64,000 nucleotides of DNA. It comes from Myxococcales bacterium (GTDB taxonomy: Bacteria; Myxococcota_A; Polyangia; Polyangiales; GCA-016699535). The translations under genes and the position numbers were made by a program. The stretch spans positions 558,001 to 622,000 of the forward strand of contig JACKDX010000001.1 of the NCBI GenBank assembly GCA_020633325.1, read 5' to 3'. Below, in pieces: positions 51,176-60,423 of the stretch; within the stretch, counting starts at the first letter, position 1; every line of letters begins with the position of its first letter. The notes beneath the pieces were generated by a model, which was given only the letters and a program-made list of their open reading frames with translations, was not told the origin of the DNA and did no database searches.

Positions 51176-51442
51176 ATGTCGGTGAATACGCTACATCGCG
51201 GGTTAACACTTCTTGCATGCTGCTCGATTGCATGGGTTTTGGCCCTGGGCGGATGCTCAGAAGACACGTCCTCGCTGCGTCAATGGCGGCCTTCGGATCA
51301 TTCCGAACCCGAGCGGGGCACCATTGACCCCGCGAGGGTGAAGGGCGCGGCTCTTGGCGAAGATGCGGGCACTGCAGGTCTCGTCCGCGGCTTTGGCGCC
51401 AAAGTCTCAGAGCCCCGCTCCCCAGGAGGCTCGCGCCCCTGA
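51176..51442 (+). CDS. Small hypothetical lipoprotein
   Basis: The 88-residue protein has a hydrophobic N-terminus and lipobox (IAWVLALGGC), followed by SLRQWRPSDHSEPER, a short motif I recall from small lipoproteins of myxobacteria, and a flexible Gly/Ala-rich tail. Two starts are possible (51113 or 51176); the latter begins nearer the signal peptide. No function is known. It is divergent from the OmpA operon. Confidence 0.6.
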   Translation: MSVNTLHRGLTLLACCSIAWVLALGGCSEDTSSLRQWRPSDHSEPERGTIDPARVKGAALGEDAGTAGLVRGFGAKVSEPRSPGGSRP

Positions 51443-51570
51443 TGTCGGTGGCTTCTGGTCAAAACATGACAATACTGGCTGATGTTACGCAAAATTGATG
51501 CCAGGTTTGACGTTAAAACCGCCAATAATTTGACCGACAGCTTAGGTTTACGTTAGGGGTCCCTCTTATC

Positions 51571-53367
51571 GTGGCACTGGAAAACCGGCCGTTTAGCGAC
51601 ATGGTCACGCTCTTTGAGCAGGCGGTGGCGCGGTTTCCCGATCGCCCGCTTTTTGGCTCGAAGCAGCCTGAGGGCACATGGCGATGGATGAGTTACGCGG
51701 AGTTCGCCAAGGAAGTGGTGGCGATGCGAGCGGCACTGGCGAAACTCGGCGTGGCACGGGGCGATCGCATCGCTTGCATTAGCAATAACCGCTACGAGTG
51801 GGCGGCCATAGCCTATGCGACTTATAGCCTGGGGGCTGTGGTGGTGCCCATGTACGAAGCGCAGCAAAGCAAAGACTGGCAGTACATTTTAAAGGACAGC
51901 GGCGCCAAGGTGCTCTTTGTCGCCACGGAGGAGCTCTATCAAAAGCTTCGGCCCTTTTTTATCGACTTGCCCACCCTTGAGCATATGGCAGTCCTCGATT
52001 CCAGCGCCAAGAGCGATGTTCTCGATTATGCGAAGCTCTGCAACGAGGGAACGAGCCGTTCCACCCCGGCTGATCATCCAGATCCAGATGCGCTGTGTAC
52101 AATTATCTATACCTCGGGCACGACAGGTCATCCCAAAGGCGTGATGCTCTCGCACGCGAATCTCGCCAGCAACGTGTGCGCGTTGATGGAGGTCTTTCCC
52201 ATGTCGGCAGAAGATCGATCGCTAAGCTTTCTATCGTGGGCGCACATCTTTGGGCAAACGGTGGAACTTCATTGTCTTATGGCGCAGGGCGCTTCCATGG
52301 GAATATCGGAAAGCGTCGAGACCATTATGAAAAATCTCACCGAGGTACGACCCACGCTGCTATTTAGTGTCCCACGAATTTTTAACCGCATCTATGCAGG
52401 CGTGCATAACAAAATGGAGACCGAGGGCGGCCTGAAAAACCGGCTTTTCGACGCCGCGAAAAAAAACGCGCAGGCGCGCCGTGCACTGGCGGCTCGGAAT
52501 CGCAAAGCGTTGGGCGTAGAGCTCAAGCATAAACTGTTCGATGCGCTTGTATTTCGCAAGGTGCGCGCTCGGTTCGGTGGCAAGCTCAAGTATGCGTTCT
52601 GCGGTGGCGCTGCGATTGCCCAACCTGTAGCGGAATTCATCGATGACCTCGGGATCATGGTGTACGAAGGTTACGGATTGACCGAAACCTCCCCGGTGGT
52701 GACGGCCAATCGTCCGGGTGCACGTAAACTGGGTTCGGTGGGACAAGCGCTTCCCGGCGTGCGCATCGAAATCGAAAAAGGGGAAATCCCCGATTCCAAA
52801 GACGGCGAAGTCATAGTGTATGGACCCAATGTTATGCTGGGTTACTACAAACTGCCCGAAGAGGATGCCAAGGCCTTTACCCCCGATCGGGGCTTCCGTA
52901 CTGGCGATTTAGGACATCTTGATAACGAAGGGTATCTCTACCTGACGGGGCGGGCCAAGGAGCACTATAAACTTGAGAATGGAAAGTTCGTCTCGCCCGA
53001 GCCACTTGAGGAACAACTCAAGCTATCGCCCTTCATCTTGAACGCAATGGTGTACGGCATCAATCGGCCGTACAACGTGGCGCTCATCGTAGCAGACATG
53101 GACGCGCTTGGTAGGTGGGCTACTCAGCACGATTTAGCATCGCACGATCCCAAGGCGCTCTTGAGCCGCGATGACGTCCGTGAGGTTTTCAGAAAGGAAA
53201 TCGCGGCGTGTTTAGATAAGGCGCGCAGCTATGAAAAAGTCGAGCGCTTTGCGCTCGTCCATGAGGATTTTACCACCGCTAACGGCATGCTGACCCCATC
53301 TTTAAAGCTCAAACGCCGGGTGGTTTTGGCCCGCTTCGGTGATATGCTAAACGTCCTTTATCCCTGA
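51571..53367 (+). CDS. fadD: Long-chain acyl-CoA synthetase (AMP-forming)
   Basis: The 598-residue enzyme activates fatty acids with ATP and CoA. It has the AMP-binding signature IIYTSGTTGHPKGVMLSHANL (about 178), the adenylation motif YEGYGLTETSPVVT, and the C-terminal hinge LYLTGRAKEHYKLENGKFVSP. The length and order fit FadD/FACL-like ligases, and a long-chain substrate is inferred from family. Start is GTG at 51571. The DUF4230 gene begins 18 bases after it. With fadF and the thiolase it supports fatty acid use. Confidence 0.92.
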   Translation: MALENRPFSDMVTLFEQAVARFPDRPLFGSKQPEGTWRWMSYAEFAKEVVAMRAALAKLGVARGDRIACISNNRYEWAAIAYATYSLGAVVVPMYEAQQSKDWQYILKDSGAKVLFVATEELYQKLRPFFIDLPTLEHMAVLDSSAKSDVLDYAKLCNEGTSRSTPADHPDPDALCTIIYTSGTTGHPKGVMLSHANLASNVCALMEVFPMSAEDRSLSFLSWAHIFGQTVELHCLMAQGASMGISESVETIMKNLTEVRPTLLFSVPRIFNRIYAGVHNKMETEGGLKNRLFDAAKKNAQARRALAARNRKALGVELKHKLFDALVFRKVRARFGGKLKYAFCGGAAIAQPVAEFIDDLGIMVYEGYGLTETSPVVTANRPGARKLGSVGQALPGVRIEIEKGEIPDSKDGEVIVYGPNVMLGYYKLPEEDAKAFTPDRGFRTGDLGHLDNEGYLYLTGRAKEHYKLENGKFVSPEPLEEQLKLSPFILNAMVYGINRPYNVALIVADMDALGRWATQHDLASHDPKALLSRDDVREVFRKEIAACLDKARSYEKVERFALVHEDFTTANGMLTPSLKLKRRVVLARFGDMLNVLYP

Positions 53368-53385
53368 ACTGATTCCATTAGGGCG

Positions 53386-54048
53386 GTGAGCATGACCGAT
53401 GTCTCGAAAGCAAAGCCTACATGGCGCGCGCGCCTGCGCAGGGTAGCGCTTTTGGTATTACTATTGTTTGCTGCGGCTACCGGTGCCGCGATTCTCTGGG
53501 GCTACCAACGGGTGAGCCAATGGTTTGGGCCAGATGATACCCTTACAGTTCATCCCGGCGCCTCGGTGATTGTCGCTGTTCACAAACTCTCTCGGCTTGA
53601 GAGTGCCCAGTTTAACATTGAGCGTGTCGTGGATCTCACAGATAAACAACGCGCGTTGTTTGGCCTGCTTGAGGTCACCGACAAAATTCTCTTGGTCGCT
53701 GCGGGTGAAGTGACGGCGGGCATTGATTTGCAGGAACTCAAAGCAGAGGACGTTGTCGTCGACATGGACCGCCAAGAAGCCACTCTCACTTTACCGCCAG
53801 CGCGGATTTTTTCAGTGAGAGTGGATAATGAACGGACGTACGTGCACCATAGGGAGACCGATCTGCTGGCCAATCGGAAAGACACCCTCGAAGCAAAGGC
53901 GCGCCAAGAGGCTGAGCGAAGTATCAGACAAGCCGCCCTCGATGGCGGCATCCTAGAACACGCCCGAAGAAACGCTGCCCGCACCGTCGAGAGCCTCCTG
54001 AACTCGTTGGGATATACGGCGGTCACGGTACGTTGGGGGGATGCGTGA
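53386..54048 (+). CDS. DUF4230 family membrane-anchored protein
   Basis: The 220-residue protein has one N-terminal membrane segment (RVALLVLLLFAAATGAAILWG) and a DUF4230 domain outside: VHKLSRLESAQFNIERVV, DKILLVAAGEVTAGIDLQEL and VDMDRQEATLTLPPARI. The family has unknown function. It sits between fadD and the DAHP synthase gene and its stop overlaps the start of the latter, so the three form an operon. Confidence 0.85.
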   Translation: MSMTDVSKAKPTWRARLRRVALLVLLLFAAATGAAILWGYQRVSQWFGPDDTLTVHPGASVIVAVHKLSRLESAQFNIERVVDLTDKQRALFGLLEVTDKILLVAAGEVTAGIDLQELKAEDVVVDMDRQEATLTLPPARIFSVRVDNERTYVHHRETDLLANRKDTLEAKARQEAERSIRQAALDGGILEHARRNAARTVESLLNSLGYTAVTVRWGDA

Positions 54049-55118
54049 TCGAGTACGGTCTGCACTACACGACCGACGACATCCGCATTGAGGGACTGAG
54101 ACCTCTGATACCACCCGCTATTTTGATGGAAGAGCTGCCGCTGCCTAGGGAAGGTTCGCGGATCGTGTCCAAGGCGCGCCAGCAAATCGCCAACTGCATC
54201 CTCGGGAAAGATGATCGGCTGATCGTGGTGGTGGGACCTTGTTCGATCCACGAGCCAAAGGCGGGGATAGAATATGCGCGCCGCCTGAAGCGCGTGGCCG
54301 ATCAATGGCAACGCGAGCTGATTGTCGTCATGCGGGTGTACTTTGAAAAGCCGCGGACCACCATCGGTTGGAAGGGCCTCATCAATGATCCGCACCTTGA
54401 TGGTAGTTTTGCCATCAACGACGGACTCAGGCTGGCGCGGAGATTTTTATTGGATGTGATAGCGCTTAACCTTCCGGCGGGCACCGAGTTCTTAGATCCC
54501 ATCAGCCCACAATTCCTCGCTGATCTCGTCAGCTGGGGCGCGATCGGCGCTCGCACCACCGAAAGCCAAGTGCACCGCGAGCTGGCCTCCGGGCTTTCGA
54601 TGCCAGTGGGCTTTAAAAACGGGACCGGTGGCAGCGTGCAGATCGCCATAGATGCGATCCGATCCGCTGCCGTCTCTCATCGCTTCTTGTCAGTAACCAA
54701 ACAAGGCGTCGCCGCCATTGTGACCACCAAGGGCAACGACCATTGTCACTTGATACTGCGCGGAGGTTCGACCGGGCCGAACTTCAGCGAAGAGCACTTG
54801 ACAGGCATCGCTGAGTTGCTCAGTCATGCAGACCTGCCTCGGCGTGTCATCGTAGATTGTAGCCACGCCAATAGTAACAAGGACCACAATCGCCAAATTG
54901 AAGTGGCCACCAATCTCGCCGAGCAAGTGTCACGCGGGAATCAAACTATCATGGGCGTGATGATGGAGAGCTTTCTAGTCGATGGGCGGCAGGAGCATCG
55001 CCCCGGTTCTGCCTTGGTGCACGGTCAGAGCATTACCGATGCGTGTTTGAGCTGGGAGCGAACCGAACCCATTTTTGGTATGTTGGCCAAAGCAGTCCAA
55101 AAGCGTCGGTCCGCTTAG
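54045..55118 (+). CDS. aroG: 3-deoxy-7-phosphoheptulonate synthase, type I
   Basis: DAHP synthase joins phosphoenolpyruvate and erythrose-4-phosphate, the first step of the shikimate route. The 357-residue AroG-type enzyme shows VVVGPCSIHEPKAGIEYARR, VYFEKPRTTIGWKGLINDP, GARTTESQVHRELASGLSMP, VIVDCSHANSNKDH and the metal ligands later. It is a sensitive-type family member with an N-terminal extension. The GTG at 54045 overlaps the DUF4230 stop (GTGA) and has GGGGGG upstream, so it is preferred to the TTG at 54033. Its end overlaps truD by 4 bases. Confidence 0.93.
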   Translation: MIEYGLHYTTDDIRIEGLRPLIPPAILMEELPLPREGSRIVSKARQQIANCILGKDDRLIVVVGPCSIHEPKAGIEYARRLKRVADQWQRELIVVMRVYFEKPRTTIGWKGLINDPHLDGSFAINDGLRLARRFLLDVIALNLPAGTEFLDPISPQFLADLVSWGAIGARTTESQVHRELASGLSMPVGFKNGTGGSVQIAIDAIRSAAVSHRFLSVTKQGVAAIVTTKGNDHCHLILRGGSTGPNFSEEHLTGIAELLSHADLPRRVIVDCSHANSNKDHNRQIEVATNLAEQVSRGNQTIMGVMMESFLVDGRQEHRPGSALVHGQSITDACLSWERTEPIFGMLAKAVQKRRSA

Positions 55119-56137
55119 TCCGACTTGAGCACCTCTCGCATCACGGCAGTTGCGTATGAGCCAGAAGGAAGGACAAATTCAATATCGAGATCATTGCTGC
55201 ATTCGGCGTGCACAGACACACGAGATTCCCCAAGCTTCACTCTAAGCGGACGCCGTGTGCCCTGGCCTGCCCTTCTAAAGCGATTGAGCACATCATCGTC
55301 AATGCCAGATTGCGCGAGAATGGCTTTCTCGCGCGCCAGGGCGTCGGCTTCGGGCCATCTCATCTTGAGACCAACCATGGGACCGGTGGGACTTATCTCC
55401 CAGTTCATCACGCGCTGCTGAGCGTCACTTAGGTCAGAAGTCGTAAACATGCCGCCGCTGTTTTCCTTCCTCAACAGGTCGCCCTCAATCGCGGTGGACA
55501 TTTCTTGACAGTCTATGCGCTGAGAGAGCACATCATTGAAAACGGACGACTGCAATACAGAGACGAGCAACTTGCGGTCGAAACGCGACCGTGGAGGGGG
55601 ACGATTCTCAATGAGCCAATCTTTAGCGCGCGCTAGGTTGTTGTGGCCGAAGCGCTGCGCGCCGTAATAGTTGGGCACGCCTTGTTGCTCCAACACACGA
55701 AAGGTTTCAGTGACCATTGCGATTTGCTGGGCGGCGCCCCTCAATCGAATTCGAAACCGATTACCGTGCAGATGCCCAGTTCTAAGTTTGTGCGGGTGAG
55801 GCGCGAACTCCAGCACACGAATGCCGGGCAACGCGAGAGAATCCAAAGAGTTGGGCATGCTGGGATGAAAAAAACTGGCCCATTGCGTGGTAATGGCGTG
55901 CCGGTCTTTCAGGCCTGCGAAACCTGCGCCACCGGGATCGGCGCCGATGGCCTTTGCGATCATGCGTACGGCATCGGCCGTGTTGATCTCACGCTTTTCA
56001 AAACGCACAAAGAGATGCTCGCCAGTTCCGCTCGGATTATAGGCGGCGATCTCATCCACTAGAAAATCGGAGCTCTCTTCTCGCCACGTTCCTGAGACCG
56101 GGGCCACGGCATGGGTAAGGTAAGGTAAAGACACCAT
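55115..56137 (-). CDS. truD: tRNA pseudouridine(13) synthase
   Basis: The 340-residue enzyme makes pseudouridine 13 in tRNA. It has the TruD catalytic Asp in FAGLKDRHAITTQ, NRFRIRLRG and QGVPNYYGAQRFGHNN, and the inserted TRUD domain around 165-280. The C-terminus reads LPSGSYATAVMREVL, as in family members. Start MVSLPYLTHAVAPVSG is plausible. The gene is the last on its strand before the divergent small gene at 56175. Confidence 0.94.
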   Translation of the reverse strand: MVSLPYLTHAVAPVSGTWREESSDFLVDEIAAYNPSGTGEHLFVRFEKREINTADAVRMIAKAIGADPGGAGFAGLKDRHAITTQWASFFHPSMPNSLDSLALPGIRVLEFAPHPHKLRTGHLHGNRFRIRLRGAAQQIAMVTETFRVLEQQGVPNYYGAQRFGHNNLARAKDWLIENRPPPRSRFDRKLLVSVLQSSVFNDVLSQRIDCQEMSTAIEGDLLRKENSGGMFTTSDLSDAQQRVMNWEISPTGPMVGLKMRWPEADALAREKAILAQSGIDDDVLNRFRRAGQGTRRPLRVKLGESRVSVHAECSNDLDIEFVLPSGSYATAVMREVLKSD

Positions 56138-56174
56138 TGCGGCTCTAGATAATCGCTATATCATAGACATCACT

Positions 56175-56462
56175 ATGTTGCGCCGTCTCTCTTGGATATG
56201 CGTTATGGCGTGCGCCCTTTATACAGCCCGCTTCGTCATGGTCGTGTTGGGTCGTTGGGTGGCTATGGTCCCTCTTTGGGTTTCGGCTATTTTGGGGATG
56301 GGATTGATGATCGTTTGGGCGCATCGTCGCCATGTCCGTCAGGGCCCGGTGCGCGTGTCGGCCCATGTTCACACGGTCCCCTCGCGCGGCATCTCCTCCA
56401 CTCAGGAGATCATTGACACTGACGGCGAAGTGGTCGAAGAACATCACATCTCAGCCCGCTAA
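56175..56462 (+). CDS. Small membrane protein, hypothetical
   Basis: The 95-residue ORF has two hydrophobic segments (WICVMACALYTARFVMVVLG; VPLWVSAILGMGLMIVWA) and a soluble tail (VRVSAHVHTVPSRGISSTQE). No family is recognised. It lies between truD and the aminopeptidase with 21 bases to the latter. An overlapping ORF on the other strand (56145-56447) has no such feature. Real but unconfirmed. Confidence 0.5.
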   Translation: MLRRLSWICVMACALYTARFVMVVLGRWVAMVPLWVSAILGMGLMIVWAHRRHVRQGPVRVSAHVHTVPSRGISSTQEIIDTDGEVVEEHHISAR

Positions 56463-56483
56463 AGGATAGGGGTCGCCGCAACC

Positions 56484-59216
56484 ATGAGACTGCGCCGGTA
56501 TGCTGTTATAATCATTAGTATTCTCGCCGGATGTGGTGTTCCGGCGCCGCGAACCCCACGCGCCAGAGCGCCCATCCCAAGCGCAGCCGAGCGCGTTGAG
56601 GAAGCTGTGCCGCTGGGACGCTTGCCAAGCGACGTGCGCCCCGAACGCTATAGCCTTGCGCTTGAAATTGATCCCGACCAGCGGGGCTTTCAAGGTGAGG
56701 TATCCATTCATGTGCGGCTTGCACAGTCGCGAAAAATCGTATGGCTTCACGGACAAGGACTTAGTGTGGAGCAGGCGCAGGTCATCAGCGCACCGTTCGG
56801 ACGCATCCAAGGACGGTGGCAGACGGTGGGTGGCCACGGCATCTCAAAGATTGAGCTTCCGCGGACCATTGGTCCAGGGCTCGTAGAGCTACGCATACGG
56901 TACCGTGCGCCGTTTGATACGCAGCTCGCGGGCCTGTATCGCGTGACACATCGCAACAGAGGTTATGCGTTCACCCAGTTTGAGCCGACATATGCCAGAA
57001 AAGCGTTTCCCTGTTTTGATGAGCCCGCATTTAAGACGCCATTTGATGTTAGTCTCACGATCAAACGTGGGCATCGAGCGGTGACCAACTCCCCGGAGCT
57101 CCACAGACGGGAGCTTAGCAATGGCTTGGTACGTATTCGCTATGCAACGACTGCTAAGCTGCCGACGTATCTCGTAGCGTGGGCCGTTGGTCCCCTTGAG
57201 CTGGTGGAGGCGGCGCCGTTGCCCAGAACGCAGGTGCGCAAACGTAAAGTACCCTTTCGCGGAGTTGCGGTGGCTGGCAAGGGAGCACAGCTTGCCTTTG
57301 CACTTAAGCACACGGGAGCATTAATCGAGGCGCTAGAGCGCTATGTCGGCATCCCGTACCCATACAAAAAGTTGGATGTGATCGCAGTGCCAGATTTCGC
57401 TGCCGGGGCCATGGAAAACGCCGGAGCGATTACGTTTCGCGAGCAGTACTTATTAATTGACCCGAAGCATGCATCTCGCGATCAGCTGCTTAAATTTTAT
57501 GTGATCATGGCGCACGAGTTGGCGCACCAATGGTTCGGCAATTTGGTCACGATGTATTGGTGGCATGACACGTGGTTGAATGAAGCGTTCGCGACTTGGC
57601 TTGCTGCGCGCATTGTCGATGAGGTACGCCCAGAGCTTGGTGCGGGCTTGGATCAAATGTTAGCAGGTCATTACGCCATGCAAAGGGACAGCCTGCTGTC
57701 GGCAAGGCGGATCAGGCAACCCATTCTAAGCGATCACGATATCCATAGCGCCTTCGATCCCATCACCTATAACAAAGGGGCGCAAGTCATCGCCATGTTT
57801 GAAAAATGGCTCGGTGACGTGAACTTTCAACGCGGACTAAATACCTATCTAAACAAACACAAGAACGGCAATGCACGCGCAGAAGATCTTCTGCTAGCGC
57901 TATCGGAATCGGCTGGCAAAGACGTTGCAACACCTTTTCGCACCTTTTTGCATCAGTCTGGCATTCCCATGCTCAGCGCGGGATTGGTGTGCAAAGGACG
58001 GCAAGCCAGTATCCGTGTGACGCAAAGCCGGTATCTGCCCGCAGGAGCGCATACGAAGGAGTCTTCTAAGTGGCAGATTCCGTTGTGCGTGCGTTACGGC
58101 AGCGCCCAAGGAGTGAATCAGGAATGTTTCTTGATGAAAGACCGCAGTATGGAGGAGCCACTGTCCAACGAGGGTTGTCCAGATTGGATGATGCCCAATG
58201 CTGCAGGGGCGGGGTACTACCGGTGGCAGTTGCAGGAGCCAGATTTTCGCCGACTCACCCAAAGGGGTTGGCGTCACTTAACCTCGGCAGAGAGGGCCTC
58301 CTACGGCGAAAGCGTTCGGGCTGCGTTTTTTAGTGGAGGGCTTTCTGCCAGTACCGTATTCGAAGCGCTGCAACCCCTGGCCCGTGACGAAGAGCATGCA
58401 GTTGCTTACCAGCCCATGCCAATATTGGAGTTCACACGAGAATATTTGTTGGACAAAGACACTATTATGGCCTTTAGCGCCTACGCTTCTGCACTTTATC
58501 GGTCTAGCTATCGGCGCTTGGGGTGGCGCTCCGATCGCAAGGCCCTGCATGACAACCCGTTGCTCCGGTCGTATGTGGTGCGATTCATGGCCCTCGTGGC
58601 GCGGGATCCTAAAGTGAGACAAGAGGCCGCCGCGCGCGCCCACGCCTATATCGGATTTGGGGGGGATGGCGGGTTGCACCCCGAAAGCATGGAGCCCGAG
58701 CTCCGTCTTATCGCGTTGGCCGTAGCCACAGAAGAAGGCGATAAGGCTTGGTTTAATGCGCTGCGCAAGGTTTTGGCCAAGTCAGAGGATGCGGCGGTGC
58801 GGCAGGATGTGATCAGCGCACTTGGCTTTGCGCAGGATCCGGAACTTGCGCAGTATGCTCGGAGCTTGACGCTCGACACAGGCTTGCGCTCGAATGAAGC
58901 CATGCTGCCCCTTGTGTATCAGATGGACAGCCCGGAGCAGCGCGATGCAACATGGCGTTGGATTCAAGAACACTTCGAGGAGCTCACCCAACGTTTGCCT
59001 GAGCGGGCGTTGGGCACATTGCCATGGCTAACAAGAAAGTTTTGCAATGCGGATCGGGCTCAAAAAGTGCGCCAGTTTTTCGAACCTCGCATCGATACGC
59101 TTATTGGAGGGCCGAGACACCTGGTCGCAGCATTGGAATCGATCAACCTTTGCGTAGAGGTTGTGAAACTGCAAGAAGACAAGGCGCGCAACTACTTTAG
59201 CCGCGTGCGTATGTAG
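56484..59216 (+). CDS. M1 family aminopeptidase, lipoprotein
   Basis: The 910-residue peptidase has a lipobox (SILAGC), so it is a membrane-anchored exported enzyme. The M1 exopeptidase motif GAMENAGAITFRE is near residue 310, and the zinc site HELAHQWFGN, with the third ligand Glu in TWLNEAFATWLA, is near 345. N-terminal beta-saddle and a C-terminal helical ERAP1-like region are present. It trims N-terminal residues from peptides. Length is right for the class. It is followed by queE after one base. Confidence 0.93.
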   Translation: MRLRRYAVIIISILAGCGVPAPRTPRARAPIPSAAERVEEAVPLGRLPSDVRPERYSLALEIDPDQRGFQGEVSIHVRLAQSRKIVWLHGQGLSVEQAQVISAPFGRIQGRWQTVGGHGISKIELPRTIGPGLVELRIRYRAPFDTQLAGLYRVTHRNRGYAFTQFEPTYARKAFPCFDEPAFKTPFDVSLTIKRGHRAVTNSPELHRRELSNGLVRIRYATTAKLPTYLVAWAVGPLELVEAAPLPRTQVRKRKVPFRGVAVAGKGAQLAFALKHTGALIEALERYVGIPYPYKKLDVIAVPDFAAGAMENAGAITFREQYLLIDPKHASRDQLLKFYVIMAHELAHQWFGNLVTMYWWHDTWLNEAFATWLAARIVDEVRPELGAGLDQMLAGHYAMQRDSLLSARRIRQPILSDHDIHSAFDPITYNKGAQVIAMFEKWLGDVNFQRGLNTYLNKHKNGNARAEDLLLALSESAGKDVATPFRTFLHQSGIPMLSAGLVCKGRQASIRVTQSRYLPAGAHTKESSKWQIPLCVRYGSAQGVNQECFLMKDRSMEEPLSNEGCPDWMMPNAAGAGYYRWQLQEPDFRRLTQRGWRHLTSAERASYGESVRAAFFSGGLSASTVFEALQPLARDEEHAVAYQPMPILEFTREYLLDKDTIMAFSAYASALYRSSYRRLGWRSDRKALHDNPLLRSYVVRFMALVARDPKVRQEAAARAHAYIGFGGDGGLHPESMEPELRLIALAVATEEGDKAWFNALRKVLAKSEDAAVRQDVISALGFAQDPELAQYARSLTLDTGLRSNEAMLPLVYQMDSPEQRDATWRWIQEHFEELTQRLPERALGTLPWLTRKFCNADRAQKVRQFFEPRIDTLIGGPRHLVAALESINLCVEVVKLQEDKARNYFSRVRM

Positions 59217-59217
59217 C

Positions 59218-59871
59218 ATGGCGGATCGTTCGCTGGTGGTACATGAGATCTACAAGTCTATTCAGGGCGAATCTTCATTTGCGGGTCAGCCGTGTACATT
59301 TATCAGGCTGACGGGATGCAATCTACGCTGCGCCTGGTGCGATACGCCGCACGCGTTTCACGAAGGCACACGCATGTCCATGGCAGCCATCGTCGAAGCG
59401 AGCCTCTCCCACTGTACGGATATGGTGGAAGTCACAGGTGGAGAGCCTTTGCTGCAAACTCACACTACGCATCTCTTGGCGCAACTTTGCGACGAAGGGA
59501 AGCAGGTGCTTCTTGAGACCAGCGGGGAGCGCGACATATCCGGCGTTGATTCAAGGGTGCATCGGATAGTGGACTTCAAGGCGCCCCTTAGTGGCGAGAG
59601 CCACCGCAACCGATGGTCCAACGTCGAGTGCCTGACGTTACGAGACGAGGTGAAGTTCGTCATCCAAGACCGCGCGGATTACGATTGGGCCAAAGACGTA
59701 CTGCAAGTGCACGATCTAAATGACCGCGTCAACGCAATATGGCTGAGCCCTGTCCATGGCGTGATGCGGCCCGAGTTGCTTGTGGCGTGGATGCTAGAGG
59801 ACAGACTCAAAGTCCGCGTGCAGCTTCAGATCCATAAGTACATTTGGGGACAGGACGCACGGGGGGTCTAG
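59218..59871 (+). CDS. queE: 7-carboxy-7-deazaguanine synthase
   Basis: QueE is a radical-SAM enzyme that makes the deazaguanine core of queuosine. In 217 residues it has the N-terminal IYKSIQGESSFAGQPCTFIRL, the cluster cysteines TGCNLRCAWCDTPHAF, and EVTGGEPLLQ, all as in the family. No queC, queD or queF is nearby. The ATG at 59218 follows the aminopeptidase stop by one base. Confidence 0.94.
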   Translation: MADRSLVVHEIYKSIQGESSFAGQPCTFIRLTGCNLRCAWCDTPHAFHEGTRMSMAAIVEASLSHCTDMVEVTGGEPLLQTHTTHLLAQLCDEGKQVLLETSGERDISGVDSRVHRIVDFKAPLSGESHRNRWSNVECLTLRDEVKFVIQDRADYDWAKDVLQVHDLNDRVNAIWLSPVHGVMRPELLVAWMLEDRLKVRVQLQIHKYIWGQDARGV

Positions 59872-59945
59872 CCTGCCGCTGCGCCGGCTTGTTTAGACCG
59901 CCATGAAGTCGTATGTTACACTGACCTAGACGGAGGGATAGCATC

Positions 59946-60374
59946 ATGAAGTCATCAAGAGCGTGGTGGATCGCTGGGTGTTTGTCGGTACTGGTGGTCG
60001 GTACGGGGGCTTGCGATGACTCATCTGGTATCAAGGATGCAGGCGTGGACAGCGCGAGCGACGTTGGTGACGATAGTCTCATCGTGGGCGATGCAGATCT
60101 CGTTGAAGATGGCGGCATTATCGCGCATTGTGGTCCCAAAGGCCAATGTGAAGAGGATGAGCTTTGTGTATATCCAAAATGCGGCGGTTGCGCAGACAAT
60201 GGCCCGTCCCCGCGCCTTACTTGTCCGGCACCCTATTGTCTCAGTGTCAAAGACGCCACTTGCACCACGTGTGGGGGCTGCTTCGAAGACGATCCCTGCC
60301 GTGGCCGAGGTGAATGCCAGAGAATCTTGGCTAAGCATGTGATTTGTGGCTGCCCGCGTGACATGACGCGATAG
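59946..60374 (+). CDS. Cys-rich, Asp-rich lipoprotein
   Basis: The 142-residue protein has a signal and lipobox (VVGTGAC), then an acidic stretch (DAGVDSASDVGDDS) and a cysteine-rich C-terminal half with about 16 cysteines: CGPKGQCEEDELCVYPKCGGC, CPAPYC, CTTCGGC. It looks like a small disulfide-rich extracellular domain of the kind common in Myxococcota. Function is unknown. Its stop codon lies in the loop of a perfect hairpin. Confidence 0.8.
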   Translation: MKSSRAWWIAGCLSVLVVGTGACDDSSGIKDAGVDSASDVGDDSLIVGDADLVEDGGIIAHCGPKGQCEEDELCVYPKCGGCADNGPSPRLTCPAPYCLSVKDATCTTCGGCFEDDPCRGRGECQRILAKHVICGCPRDMTR

Positions 60375-60384
60375 CGTCATGTCA
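60359..60384 (+). terminator. Perfect hairpin spanning the stop codon
   Basis: TGACATGACGC (60359-60369) is matched by GCGTCATGTCA (60374-60384) around loop GATA. The TAG stop of the lipoprotein gene lies at 60372-60374, in the loop. A weak T-rich tail (AATTTGTACTTT) follows. It may be a terminator, or a palindromic operator 40 bases before typA. Confidence 0.6.
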
Positions 60385-60423
60385 AATTTGTACTTTACTG
60401 GGTGAAGTGGTAGGTGCCGCCGG

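Noticed and set aside
53580..54395. 271-residue minus-strand open frame
   Set aside because: It is antisense to the DUF4230 and DAHP synthase genes, both supported by domain motifs.
56145..56447. 100-residue minus-strand open frame opposite the small membrane protein
   Set aside because: It is His/Asn-rich with no membrane or domain features; the plus-strand frame is more protein-like.
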